Origin: Stutzerimonas stutzeri
Lineage (GTDB): Bacteria; Pseudomonadota; Gammaproteobacteria; Pseudomonadales; Pseudomonadaceae
Length of the DNA: 64,000 bases
Assembly: GCF_018138085.1 (NCBI RefSeq)
Contig: NZ_CP073105.1
Location: 186,001 to 250,000, forward strand
Direction of reading: 5' to 3'
Shown: in pieces, positions 8,318 to 16,400 of the stretch
Layout of the letters: the number at the start of each line of letters is the position of its first letter
Numbering within the stretch: position 1 is the first letter of the stretch
Notes under the pieces: generated by a model
Told to the model about the DNA's origin: nothing
What the model saw: the letters and a program-made list of their open reading frames with translations, nothing else
The model's database searches: none
Position numbers and translations under genes: made by a program

Positions 8318-8779
8318 ATGTCGACGCCCCGTATTGTCCTGCTGATGCTGTTGCTCAACGTCCTGACCGTTGCCGGTGGCGTCGGCGTCAGTTACTGGCT
8401 GCTCAAGCCCGGCCTGGAAGGCGCCACCGCGGAAGAAGTCGCCGAGGCCGAGCCGATCGAGCCGTCGGAGTACCTGTTCTTCCCGGTGCAGAAAATCATC
8501 GTCAGCGTGCGCGGCGACGGGCGCGAGCACTACTTCGTGCTCGACCTGGCGCTGCAGGCGGACGCATCGGACGAACCACCGAAGTTCGAGCAGGCCGAGC
8601 CCATCGTGCGTAACTCGGTGGTGGGCTACCTGTCGTCCCTGCCCTTCGAAGAGTTGCGCGGATTGAAGATCGGCGAATTGCAGAAACGTCTGGAAACGGC
8701 CCTGTTCGCCGATTTTGCCGCCAAGAACGCAGCGGTGCCGTTCAAGCACGTGCTGGTCAACAAGCTGATCGTGCAGTAA
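8318..8779 (+). CDS. fliL: Flagellar basal body-associated protein FliL (LafF-type)
   Basis: FliL is a [10 protein letters not shown] inner-membrane protein that surrounds and stabilises the MotAB stator. The 153-aa product has one N-terminal membrane helix (residues about 5-30, IVLLMLLLNVLTVAGGVGVS) and then a periplasmic domain. The ending 'VLVNKLIVQ' resembles the beta strand that closes FliL. It sits 37 bp after fliK and 10 bp before fliA, in the lafF position, and close to its functional partners motA and motB. Confidence 0.85.
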   Translation: MSTPRIVLLMLLLNVLTVAGGVGVSYWLLKPGLEGATAEEVAEAEPIEPSEYLFFPVQKIIVSVRGDGREHYFVLDLALQADASDEPPKFEQAEPIVRNSVVGYLSSLPFEELRGLKIGELQKRLETALFADFAAKNAAVPFKHVLVNKLIVQ

Positions 8780-8789
8780 AGGCCACGCC

Positions 8790-9524
8790 ATGAGTGCCAC
8801 GTGCCCCATCGACTACTACGGCGCCACGCCGGCCGGCCCCTCGCTGTTCGCACCGGCGGTCGAGCAGCGCTGGCTGATGCAGTACCTGCCGCTGGTCAAG
8901 CGCATCGTTCGCCAGCTGTCATTGCAGGCCAACCAGGTGCTCGACCGCGAGGACATGGAGCAGATCGGCATGATGGGGCTGCTCGAAGGCCTGCGTCGTT
9001 ATGGCGAGCCGGATGAAGGCTTCGGCAAGTTCGCTTCCCTGCGTATCCGCGGCGCCATTCTCGATGAGCTGCGCCGCCAGGACTGGCGCCCGCGCCAGGT
9101 CCGCCAGCAGGCGCACAAGGTGCGTGATGCGATCCGCGACCTGTCGCGTCAGCTGGGCCATGAACCCAGCGATGAAGAGATCAAGGCGCATACCGGCCTC
9201 GACGACAAGGAATACCAGGCGTTTCTCTGTGCCGATTCCTCCGAGGCCATCGAAAGCCTCGACGAGCTGTTGCAGAGCGGTCACGAACATTTCCCGGACA
9301 CTACCGAGCTGTTCGAGGAGCGCCTGATCAAGGAGCGGGTGCTGGCGCAGGCGCTGGCACGGCTGGACGAGCGCGAGCGGCTGGTGCTGACGCTGTATTA
9401 CCAGCACGAACTGAGCCTGAAGGAAATCGCCCTGGTGCTGGAAGTCAGCGATGCCAGGGTCTGTCAGCTGAGCAAACAGGCGATCGGCAAGGCCTGCCGA
9501 TTCCTAACCGAGAGAAGTCAGTAG
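8790..9524 (+). CDS. fliA: Flagellar sigma28 factor FliA (LafS-type)
   Basis: Sigma28 directs transcription of late flagellar genes such as flagellin, stator and chemotaxis genes. The 244-aa product has sigma region 2 ('LPLVKRIVRQLSLQANQVLD', 'FGKFASLRIRGAILDELRRQ'), region 3, and the region 4.2 helix-turn-helix 'LSLKEIALVLEVSDARVCQL' near residue 215. Its likely antagonist is FlgM at 3806-4081. Placement between fliL and motA matches lafS, a sigma factor devoted to lateral flagella. Confidence 0.9.
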   Translation: MSATCPIDYYGATPAGPSLFAPAVEQRWLMQYLPLVKRIVRQLSLQANQVLDREDMEQIGMMGLLEGLRRYGEPDEGFGKFASLRIRGAILDELRRQDWRPRQVRQQAHKVRDAIRDLSRQLGHEPSDEEIKAHTGLDDKEYQAFLCADSSEAIESLDELLQSGHEHFPDTTELFEERLIKERVLAQALARLDERERLVLTLYYQHELSLKEIALVLEVSDARVCQLSKQAIGKACRFLTERSQ

Positions 9525-9526
9525 TC

Positions 9527-10399
9527 ATGCAGAAAGTATTAGGCGCCTTCATCATCATCGGCTGCGTGCTGGGCGGCTATGCCATGGCGCATGGCAACAT
9601 GGGCATGCTCTGGCAGCCGGCCGAAGTGGTCATCATCCTGGGCGCCGCGCTCGGCAGCCTGGTGGTGGGCAATCCCAAGGAAGTGCTGGTGGAGATGCTG
9701 CACCAGATCAAGGGCGTGTTCGCCTATCAGCGTCGCGGCGAGGAATTCCAGCGTCAGTTGCTGATGCTGCTCTATGAGCTGCTGGAAATGGTCGACGTGG
9801 GCGGTCTCAAGGTGCTCGATTCGCATATCGAGGAACCGGAGCAAAGCGACCTGTTCGTGCGCTACCCGCTGATCCTGCAGGAAAAGAACCTGATGGCCTT
9901 CATCGCCGACAACTTCCGCCTGATGGCCATGGGCAAGATCACCGCGCACGAGCTTGAGGGCTTCCTCGAGCAGGAACTGGAAGCCATGGAGCACGCGCTG
10001 CTGCAGCCGGCGCGCTCGCTGCACAAGATCGGTGAGGCGATGCCCGGCTTCGGCATCCTCGCGGCTATCATGGGCATCATCATCACCATGGGCAGCATCG
10101 GTGGCAGCGTGGCCGAAATCGGCGCCCATGTGGCCGCGGCACTGGTCGGCACCTTCCTCGGCATCTTCTTCTGCTACTGCCTGATGGACCCGCTGTCCAA
10201 TGCCATGAGCCAGCGGATCAAGACCGAACTCTCCGCGCTGGAATGCGTGCGCACCACCCTGGTCGCCCACGTCGCCGGCAAGCCCACGCTGCTGGCGGTG
10301 GACGCCGGGCGCAAGCTGATCGAGCAGGACGTCAAGCCGGCCTTCCGCCAGCTCGAGAACTGGGTGACCCAGTACGAGGAAGAAAGGGACGCCGCATGA
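9527..10399 (+). CDS. motA: Flagellar stator protein MotA (LafT-type, proton-driven)
   Basis: MotA forms the pentameric ring of the ion-driven stator. The 290-aa product shows four membrane helices (residues about 3-25, 30-52, 172-195 and 204-225). The cytoplasmic loop carries the charged residues that act on FliG, and the Pro-containing 'MPGFGILAAIMGIIITMGSI' segment is in helix 3. The length and the E. coli-like pattern point to a proton-driven stator, as in lafT. The gene starts 2 bp after fliA and overlaps motB (ATGA). Confidence 0.92.
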   Translation: MQKVLGAFIIIGCVLGGYAMAHGNMGMLWQPAEVVIILGAALGSLVVGNPKEVLVEMLHQIKGVFAYQRRGEEFQRQLLMLLYELLEMVDVGGLKVLDSHIEEPEQSDLFVRYPLILQEKNLMAFIADNFRLMAMGKITAHELEGFLEQELEAMEHALLQPARSLHKIGEAMPGFGILAAIMGIIITMGSIGGSVAEIGAHVAAALVGTFLGIFFCYCLMDPLSNAMSQRIKTELSALECVRTTLVAHVAGKPTLLAVDAGRKLIEQDVKPAFRQLENWVTQYEEERDAA

Positions 10400-11316
10400 G
10401 GAGCCGGGGCAGGGGCAAGGGTGGCGGCGAAGGCGAGCACGAGATCATCATCAAGCGTCGTGGCAAGAAGGGTCACGACGACGAGCATGGTGGCGCCTGG
10501 AAGGTGGCCTTCGCCGATTTCACCCTGGCGATGATGGCGTTGTTCATGGTGCTCTGGATCATCCAGCCGCAGATGGAGCAGTCCAACCCGTCCTACGGCG
10601 AGATGGAGAGCAATCCGCTGGTCGATGGCGGCGCCGGCATTTTCGATGGCACCAGCACCTCGCCGCTGGAACTGGACGGCATCCCGGTGCGTCCGCCGCA
10701 GGCCGATGACACCGAGCGCAAGGACGCCAAAATCGATCGGGACGGCAGCCATAACTATGGCTCGACCGAAGAGTTGAAGAAGCTCGCCGAGCTGATGCGC
10801 GAGGTCGCCAGCGAAGTCGACGCCCTGGCCAATCTGGAAGTCGATGTGGTTCCGCAGGGGCTGCGCATCCTTATCAAGGACGACCAGCAGCGCTTCATGT
10901 TCCAGCGCGGCAGTGCCACCCTGAATCCGCATTTCCAGAAGCTGCTCGGCGTGCTGGCGGGTGTGCTGGCGAAGGTCGACAACAAACTGATCATCAGCGG
11001 CCACACCGATGCCACGCCGTATCGGCAGAAAAACGGCTACGACAACTGGAATCTGTCCGGTGATCGCGCCTTGCGCGCCCGCAACGCCTTGGTCGACGCC
11101 GGCTTGGCAGAGCGCTCCGTATTGCAGGTGACCGCGCAGGCGGCCGTCATGCCTTTGCTCCCCGAGGACCCACAGAGCGGTGCCAACCGCCGGGTGGAAA
11201 TTCTGCTGCTGACCGCCTCGGCCGAAGCCCTGTACAAGGAGCTGTTCGGCGACAGCTACGGCCAGGTGCGCTTCTCCGAAAGTGGGGCGCGCTATAGCGG
11301 AGCTGCCGCCAACTGA
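10396..11316 (+). CDS. motB: Flagellar stator protein MotB (LafU-type)
   Basis: MotB anchors the stator to peptidoglycan and carries the ion-binding Asp. From the ATG at 10396, which overlaps the motA stop, the protein is 306 aa. The membrane helix 'AFADFTLAMMALFMVLWIIQ' holds the expected Asp at residue 41. The C-terminal OmpA-like peptidoglycan-binding domain shows 'LIISGHTDATPYRQKNGYDN' and ends 'GANRRVEILLL'. An open frame extends further upstream but lies inside motA. This is the last gene of the fliD-motB block. Confidence 0.92.
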   Translation: MRSRGRGKGGGEGEHEIIIKRRGKKGHDDEHGGAWKVAFADFTLAMMALFMVLWIIQPQMEQSNPSYGEMESNPLVDGGAGIFDGTSTSPLELDGIPVRPPQADDTERKDAKIDRDGSHNYGSTEELKKLAELMREVASEVDALANLEVDVVPQGLRILIKDDQQRFMFQRGSATLNPHFQKLLGVLAGVLAKVDNKLIISGHTDATPYRQKNGYDNWNLSGDRALRARNALVDAGLAERSVLQVTAQAAVMPLLPEDPQSGANRRVEILLLTASAEALYKELFGDSYGQVRFSESGARYSGAAAN

Positions 11317-11634
11317 TCGGTGTCGTTCGGGCGCCGCATCACAGGTCCGCGCGGGAGTCGTAGGGTGGGTGCAACCCATCACAATTGGCGGTGGGATGCA
11401 CCCGCGAAAACCAATCCGCGTCCTGCGCCAGCTGCTCTCCTTCTCCAGCTGCCCGGGATGTACTTACCCGGTCCCGTACCGACCGGCGATGCTCGTCAGA
11501 CGGAGCAGCGTCTCATTGCCGGATTGGCGATGGTTGCACCATCCTACGGGGGTGCGGAGCGTCGTTCTGTTGATACAAGGAACGGGCTGGCTGCGATGCC
11601 CCATCGTGCCGATACACCCGGAGAGGGTGTCGCT
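11317..11634. other. Intergenic region between convergent motB and a membrane-protein gene
   Basis: No gene is apparent in these 318 bp. The sequence has short inverted segments of the 'GGTGGGTGCAACCC...GGGATGCACCC' and 'GATGGTTGCACCATCC' kind, which resemble decayed intergenic repeats. I see no clear U-run terminator for motB. Confidence 0.4.
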
Positions 11635-12117
11635 TCAGCCGCGGTTGGGATGATCGTCCGCGCAATAGACCTGACGGGTCTCGACGCCGTACAGGCAGGC
11701 GCCAACCTGTTCAAGGGAGATTCGGGCGCCCTTGTGCGCCCCGTAGAACAGGTTGAACATCAGCTCGTCGTCCAGTGCGTCCTGCGGGCCCAGCCCATGA
11801 ACCTGCCCCTCCTCGACGACGAGCGTCGCGCGGCCGAGCAGATCCGTCTCCAGGCGCCCCGATGCCTCGACGATGGCCGGGGCGTTGCGCGTCAGCGAAT
11901 AGAACCGGCCCTTGTTGAAGACCAGGCTCTGGCTGACCTGCTGGGTCGTGCCGTCGCGCAGCAGAACATAGCCGCTGGAGCTGTAATGGCCGTCGAAGCT
12001 GGACGGTGCATTACCGTTGGTGCCCATCGCTACGAATGCCCACAGCAACAGCGCGGCCGGGGCCATCACGCGCAGCAGGCGTTTGCCCGCCGCGCCGGTT
12101 TCATTCTGACTGCTCAT
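11635..12117 (-). CDS. Hypothetical [10 protein letters not shown] membrane protein, partner of the ToxR-like regulator
   Basis: A 160-aa protein that I do not recognise. It has one N-terminal membrane or signal segment (residues about 16-33, VMAPAALLLWAFVAMGT) and then a predicted extracytoplasmic domain with two Cys (in 'ACLYGVETRQVYCADD') that could form a disulfide. Its ATG overlaps the stop of the ToxR-like gene (ATGA), so the two are translationally coupled. The arrangement of a membrane-anchored winged-helix regulator followed by a small periplasmic-facing protein recalls ToxR-ToxS. That is analogy only; no sequence match to ToxS is claimed. Confidence 0.65.
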   Translation of the reverse strand: MSSQNETGAAGKRLLRVMAPAALLLWAFVAMGTNGNAPSSFDGHYSSSGYVLLRDGTTQQVSQSLVFNKGRFYSLTRNAPAIVEASGRLETDLLGRATLVVEEGQVHGLGPQDALDDELMFNLFYGAHKGARISLEQVGACLYGVETRQVYCADDHPNRG

Positions 12118-12992
12118 CTAAGGCATCCTTCCAATGGGCCGCTGGGCGTCGTCTGGATCTGGCTCTTGTGAATCTTCAGCCAGTTGACTCGACCGTCGTG
12201 TTGCAGACAACGGACTTCATAAAAACCTGGGGACATGTTGACGATGAGCCGGCCGGTGCCGACGCTCATGCCGCTCATCGTATCGACCAGTTGGCGGGTT
12301 TCCTTGACCAGCGAATCGAGCAGACGCTGGCTCCTCTCCACATAGAGCACCTCGAGCCCGCCTACGGTGAGCTTCTGAGTGAAGGAAGGCGTCACCGCAC
12401 TGGCCCAGCGGAAGCCCAACGTTGCCAGCCCCAACAGCAACATCATGCCGGTGCCGGCGAGCGCTGCGATCTGCCACGAGCGCGCGCGCGATGCAAACCC
12501 GGTCGCCGCAGGCATGGCCGCTGCGTCGGGTATCGGCAGAGGGCTGGGCGCAGGGACCGGTTGTTCCGCCGCTTGTCGTTCTACCGCAGACGCCTGCGGT
12601 TCGGATGCGGTACTCGGTTCTGCGATCAGATAGTGCGGATTGAACAGGTAGCCCCGCCGCGGCAGGGTCTGGATGATCTGGCTGCGGCTGTCGGACAGCG
12701 CCTGGCGCAGCGTGTAGATCTGCTGGTTGAGGCTGCCCTGACCGACCACACGACCTTCCCAGGCGTATGCCATCAGTTCTTCGCGGGAAACGACCTCGCC
12801 GGGCGCCTGCAACAGCCGCTCGAGCACGCGGCTGCCGGAAAAGCCCAGATCCAGCAACTCTTCCTGCTGTTCATGCTTGAGCGTGAGCTGGTACAGCGCC
12901 CGATCGAAATGAGCCAAACAATCAGCTCGGCCGGTCTTTAACAGGGGACAGATGAGGGCATCGGTGGCCGTGGGGGTCAGAGATGAGGTCAT
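12114..12992 (-). CDS. ToxR/CadC-like membrane-anchored transcriptional regulator
   Basis: The 292-aa product has an OmpR/PhoB-type winged-helix domain at residues about 45-125 ('GSRVLERLLQAPGEVVSREE', 'QQIYTLRQALSDSRSQIIQT', ending LPRRGYLF). A Pro/Ala-rich linker follows, then one membrane helix at about 173-195 (IAALAGTGMMLLLGLATLGF), then a periplasmic domain. There is no receiver domain, so it is of the ToxR/CadC one-component type. It lies between the lateral stator genes and the flagellin gene and probably regulates lateral flagella in response to a surface or envelope signal; that role is inferred from position. The ATG at 12992 was taken as start. Confidence 0.75.
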   Translation of the reverse strand: MTSSLTPTATDALICPLLKTGRADCLAHFDRALYQLTLKHEQQEELLDLGFSGSRVLERLLQAPGEVVSREELMAYAWEGRVVGQGSLNQQIYTLRQALSDSRSQIIQTLPRRGYLFNPHYLIAEPSTASEPQASAVERQAAEQPVPAPSPLPIPDAAAMPAATGFASRARSWQIAALAGTGMMLLLGLATLGFRWASAVTPSFTQKLTVGGLEVLYVERSQRLLDSLVKETRQLVDTMSGMSVGTGRLIVNMSPGFYEVRCLQHDGRVNWLKIHKSQIQTTPSGPLEGCLR

Positions 12993-13270
12993 AAGCGCCT
13001 GGCGAGAAAAGGAAAAAACTTCGATGTGATGAGGTTGGCAAAAGTTGGCGGCGGCATCTTGACGCCGTTTTTTTGATACTACAAGCCGTTTGCTACAAGA
13101 ATTCGCCGAACGGCCATGCTTTCAGACGTTCGCCAGCGGCAGGGGTAGGCATCGGCAGGCTGTGATTACGGCCCAGGCGGGATTAATCGGGGGGGTAGTG
13201 TACGGAGGTGCGCTCTGGCGAGGGCTTGCCGTTGGTCAGGTGCGCCGGGAGTTGGCCGGACCAGAAATGA

Positions 13271-13296
13271 AAAAGCCCCGAACGGCTCGGGGCTTT
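13271..13296 (-). terminator. Rho-independent terminator of the flagellin gene
   Basis: A perfect 10-bp stem (AAAGCCCCGA / TCGGGGCTTT) with a 5-nt loop, read on the minus strand, ends in a run of five T. It lies 39 bp beyond the flagellin stop codon. Confidence 0.85.
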
Positions 13297-13334
13297 CGAG
13301 GCCGGTCATTGCGACCGGCGCTGGCGCGTATCGC

Positions 13335-14216
13335 TTAGCCCAGCAGGCCCATGACCATGCCTGGCATCTGGCCGGCTTGCTTGAGCATGGAGATGCCCGA
13401 CTGCATGAGCATGGAATTCTTGCTCATGTTGGCGCTTTCTACCGCGAAGTCGGCATCCATGATCCGGCCCTTGGCCATCTCGGTGTTGTCCTTCATGTTT
13501 GCCAGGTTGTTGTTCACGTGGTTCAGACGGTTGATGTTCGAGCCCAGCGTGGCACGCATGCTGCCGATTTTGTCGAGCGCGGTGCTGGCGAGAGTGATCG
13601 CGCCGTTTGCGGTGGCCTGGGTTTCCAATTTGGTATCGGCGGCAGGCGTAGCGTTGAACTGTGCGCTCAGGGCGCCGAGTGCGTCGGTCACTGCTTTGAG
13701 CTGGGTAGTTGCGTCCAGTGTCATGGTTTCAGCAGCGCTGGAGCCAATCTGGAATTTGATGCCACCAGCGGTACCGAATTTGCCCGACGCGCCATCAACG
13801 CCAAACAGGGCTTCGCCAGCATATTTGGTGTTGCTGACGATATTGGTGAGCTCTTTGCCCAGTTCGTTGAATTCCGCCGAAAGGGACTTGCGGTCGTCAG
13901 CGCTGTTAGTGTCGTTCGCTGCCTGGGTCGACAGATCCTTCATGCGCTGAACGATGTCGGTCAGTTCGCTGAAAGCACCCTCAGCGGTTTGCAGCATGGA
14001 AGTGGCGTCGCCGGTGTTGCGCATCGCTACACCCATGCCGCGGCTCTGGGCGTTCAGGCGAGTAGCGATCTGCAGGCCGGCGGCGTCGTCGGCGGCAGAG
14101 TTGATGCGCAGGCCGGTGCCCAGACGCTGCTGGTTGGTGGCCAGGGCACTGTTGGACTTGTTCAGCGCGGTGTTGGTGGTCAGGGCGGAATAGTTGGTGT
14201 GAATGGACAGAGCCAT
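13335..14216 (-). CDS. lafA: Lateral flagellin (LafA/FliC-type)
   Basis: This is the filament subunit. The product is 293 aa from ATG 14216 (MALSIHTNYSAL), which follows AAGGAT at the right distance; an in-frame ATG 9 bp upstream is less likely. The N-terminal D0/D1 region ('ALNKSNSALATNQQRLGTGL', 'INSAADDAAGLQIATRL') and the C-terminal region ('ESANMSKNSMLMQSGISMLK') are intact, and the variable middle is short. A single small flagellin fits a lateral filament. It is transcribed alone with its own terminator. No clean sigma28 promoter is seen upstream, only a GCCGAGG at 14294-14288 with poor spacing. Confidence 0.92.
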   Translation of the reverse strand: MALSIHTNYSALTTNTALNKSNSALATNQQRLGTGLRINSAADDAAGLQIATRLNAQSRGMGVAMRNTGDATSMLQTAEGAFSELTDIVQRMKDLSTQAANDTNSADDRKSLSAEFNELGKELTNIVSNTKYAGEALFGVDGASGKFGTAGGIKFQIGSSAAETMTLDATTQLKAVTDALGALSAQFNATPAADTKLETQATANGAITLASTALDKIGSMRATLGSNINRLNHVNNNLANMKDNTEMAKGRIMDADFAVESANMSKNSMLMQSGISMLKQAGQMPGMVMGLLG

Positions 14217-14367
14217 GATGATCATCCTTCGTGCGTTGGGCTGTTAGGAGCTGGCTTGACTGCCTGCTGAAAAAGTAAGGCGACAGCCCTCGGCGGGGGA
14301 TTAAATCCTGACGTCAAAAAATTTTAGCTGGGTTGTTCTCGCGGGTACGTAAGAGCGGGACTGCTTA

Positions 14368-14700
14368 TGTAGGAGCGGCCTATGGTCGCGACCGAAGCCT
14401 CCGCGCGGTTGCGGGTCGCAAGCAGAGCTTGCTCCTACAGGGGACGGTCTTCGTCTTGGCGTGGATCAGAACGTGCTGGCTCTTATGTAGGAGCGGCCTC
14501 TGGTCGCGACCGGGGCCTCCGCGTGGTTGCGGGTCGCAAGCAGAGCTTGCTCCTACAAGGATGGTTTTCGTCTTGGCGTGGGTTGGAGCGTGCTGGTTCT
14601 TCTGTAGGAGCGGCCTCTGGTCGCGAACGAGGCCTTCGTGCGGTTGCGGGTCGCAAGCAGAGCTTGCTCCTACAAGGATGGTTTTCGTCTTGGCGTGGAT
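14368..14700. repeat. Three tandem ~117-bp repeats abutting the flgA stop
   Basis: Near-identical units start at 14368, 14486 and 14603. Each has TGTAGGAGCGGCC...GCTTGCTCCTAC, a hairpin of the kind dispersed in Pseudomonas intergenic regions, then a shared tail 'TTTTCGTCTTGGCGTGGAT' plus a stretch like the last codons of flgA. The array fills most of the space between lafA and flgA, and I see no gene in it. The units are too long and too similar throughout to be a CRISPR array. Confidence 0.85.
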
Positions 14701-15503
14701 TAGAAGGTGCTGGTCACCACGCCGGCTTCCAGTACCTTCGCCTCGATCACCTTGCCGCTGCGTACGTTGCGTACGCGGATGACGTCGCCTGGCTGGCCGT
14801 CGGCCAGGGCTTCGCCGGAGGTTGAGGCTTCGATGCCCTCGTTGTTGGCGACAATCTTCACCGGCTGGCCGCGTTTGACCGCCATGGCCTGTTCAAGCAG
14901 CGCCGGGGTGATTGTCTGGCCAGCGCGGATGCGGCGTTTGGCGGCCAGGCCGACCACTTCTTCGATGCGGTTGTAATAGCCACGTCGGGCCTTGGCGACG
15001 TTGATGCGCTGCAGCTTGAGGTCGTTGGCGGTCAGGGTCTGGCCGCGATCGATGATGCCTTCGGCGTGCACGGCAGGCAGGAAGACGTGGGCCTGGCCCG
15101 TGGCGTTGGTCGACCAGCCGGGGGTGGCGGCGCAGCGGATCTCCAAAGTTTGCCGGTCCATGGCCGACGGCGCCTCGCCTGTTGCGCGGACTTGTAGCAC
15201 TTCGGAGCAGCGCGGCAGGCTGGCTGCGCTGGCCGGCACGTTGATCTCGTAGCGCAGTTGCATGCCTTGCCAGCCCTGGCGCGCGGCCTGCTGTTCGAGC
15301 ATCAGCCGCAGGTGATTCTCCACCGCTTGCTGAACCTGCGTCGTGGCATCCGCGTGCGCCTGCGGCACTGCACCCAGCAGCAGAAGGACGAAGGCCAACC
15401 ATGCGGAAGTCGCTTTTCCGCTTCCGCTTACTCGCCGTTCGCCAAGCGGAAAAATACGCTTGATGCGTTCTGGCTTTGCTAGATTTTTCTCTTTGTAAAT
15501 CAA
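14700..15503 (-). CDS. flgA: Flagellar basal body P-ring assembly protein FlgA
   Basis: FlgA is the periplasmic chaperone for P-ring (FlgI) assembly. The C-terminal SAF-like domain is clear ('RRIRAGQTITPALLEQAMAV', 'RGQPVKIVANNEGIEASTSG', 'GDVIRVRNVRSGKVIEAKV'). A hydrophobic signal-like segment lies at residues about 35-50, ending in AHA. The start is uncertain: there is no in-frame ATG or GTG before the signal segment, and the longest frame begins with TTG at 15503, giving an unusually long 267-aa protein with an extended N-terminus. It is divergent from flgB, as in many flagellar clusters. Confidence 0.85.
   Translation of the reverse strand: MIYKEKNLAKPERIKRIFPLGERRVSGSGKATSAWLAFVLLLLGAVPQAHADATTQVQQAVENHLRLMLEQQAARQGWQGMQLRYEINVPASAASLPRCSEVLQVRATGEAPSAMDRQTLEIRCAATPGWSTNATGQAHVFLPAVHAEGIIDRGQTLTANDLKLQRINVAKARRGYYNRIEEVVGLAAKRRIRAGQTITPALLEQAMAVKRGQPVKIVANNEGIEASTSGEALADGQPGDVIRVRNVRSGKVIEAKVLEAGVVTSTF
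15414..15453. promoter_or_regulatory. Clustered AAGCGGAA motifs upstream of flgB (candidate activator sites)
   Basis: TTTTCCGCTT at 15414-15423, TTCCGCTTA at 15422-15430 and AAGCGGAAAA at 15444-15453 make an inverted cluster 75-115 bp upstream of the flgB sigma54 promoter. The same core recurs upstream of the fliD sigma54 promoter. The sites lie within the assumed 5' end of flgA. Confidence 0.45.
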
Positions 15504-15526
15504 TCGCTTACTCGCATCTCTAGGTT

Positions 15527-15542
15527 CGGCACGCTTTCTGCA
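15527..15542 (+). promoter_or_regulatory. Sigma54 promoter of the flgB operon
   Basis: CGGCACGCTTTCTGCA has the invariant GG (15528-15529) and GC (15540-15541) exactly 10 bp apart and matches TGGCACGN4TTGCA at all but two positions. It points to flgB, which starts 61 bp downstream. Confidence 0.75.
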
Positions 15543-15602
15543 AAACGTCTTGAAAGCAGCGGGCTGGGATCAGCCTGCACAGGCTGCAAAGGGTATCGGT
15601 AA

Positions 15603-15968
15603 ATGAGTATACGGATTGATGAAGCGCTGGGCGTTCACGAGCGCGCCCTCGGTTTGCGCATGCAGCGCAGCGAGATTCTCGCGGCGAACCTGGCCAACGA
15701 AGACACCCCGGGCTTCCAGGCGCGGGACATCGATTTCAGCAAGGAAATGCAGCGGCTCGACAGCAGCATCTCGCCGCGTGCCAGCCTGGCCAGTACCGAC
15801 CCGCGCCTGTTGTACCGCGTCCCGGATCAGGCCTCGCAGGACGGCAACACCGTCGAGCTGTCCACCGAGCAGGCGCAGTTCTCGCGCAACTCCATGGATT
15901 TCCAGACCAGCCTGACCTTCATCACGATGAAATTTCGTGGCCTGAAGCAAGCCATCGAGGGCCGTTAA
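15603..15968 (+). CDS. flgB: Flagellar basal body rod protein FlgB
   Basis: FlgB is a proximal rod subunit. The 121-aa product has the rod-family N-terminal motif 'RSEILAANLANEDTPGFQAR' and the C-terminal amphipathic helix 'NSMDFQTSLTFITMKFRGLK'. It is the first gene of the flgB-flgL operon and lies behind a sigma54 promoter at 15527. The gene follows flgA on the opposite strand and ends 3 bp before flgC. The length is slightly under the usual 130-140 aa. Confidence 0.92.
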   Translation: MSIRIDEALGVHERALGLRMQRSEILAANLANEDTPGFQARDIDFSKEMQRLDSSISPRASLASTDPRLLYRVPDQASQDGNTVELSTEQAQFSRNSMDFQTSLTFITMKFRGLKQAIEGR

Positions 15969-15971
15969 GCC

Positions 15972-16400
15972 ATGTCGTTCGATTCCATCTACCGCATCGC
16001 CGGCTCGGCGATGAACGCCCAGACCGTGCGCCTGAACACCGTGGCGAGCAACCTGGCCAACACCGACTCGGCCGCCAACAACGCCGCCGATGTGTACCAG
16101 GCGCGCAAGCCGATGTTCGCCGCCGTCTACGAGAACAACTCGCTGACCCGCGGCGTCGGCCTCGGCGGTGCCCATGTCCAGGTGCTCGATGTGGTCACCT
16201 CCGGTGCCGAGCCCAAGCGCCGCTACGAGCCGGGCAATCCCCTGGCCGACGGTGACGGCTACGTCTACTACCCGGACATCAACGAAATCGAAGAAATGAC
16301 CGACATGATGTCGGCCACGCGCAGCTTCGAGACAGGTGTCGAGGTGCTCAACCGCGTCAAAAGCATGCAGCAGAGCCTGTTGCGGCTGGGAGAATCCTGA
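15972..16400 (+). CDS. flgC: Flagellar basal body rod protein FlgC
   Basis: FlgC is a proximal rod subunit. The 142-aa product has the N-terminal rod/hook motif 'QTVRLNTVASNLANTDSAAN', the central 'NPLADGDGYVYYPDINEIEE' signature of FlgC, and the C-terminal coiled helix 'RSFETGVEVLNRVKSMQQSL'. It is spaced 3 bp from flgB and its stop overlaps the flgD start by 1 bp, consistent with one transcript. Confidence 0.93.
   Translation: MSFDSIYRIAGSAMNAQTVRLNTVASNLANTDSAANNAADVYQARKPMFAAVYENNSLTRGVGLGGAHVQVLDVVTSGAEPKRRYEPGNPLADGDGYVYYPDINEIEEMTDMMSATRSFETGVEVLNRVKSMQQSLLRLGES

Noticed and set aside
14288..14310. Sigma28 promoter for lafA (GCCGAGG with upstream TCAGGATT on the minus strand)
   Set aside because: The spacer is only 9 bp instead of about 11, and the -10 half is poor; not supported as a feature.
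14368..14700. CRISPR-like array
   Set aside because: Units of ~117 bp are similar along their whole length with no variable spacers, and no cas genes are near.
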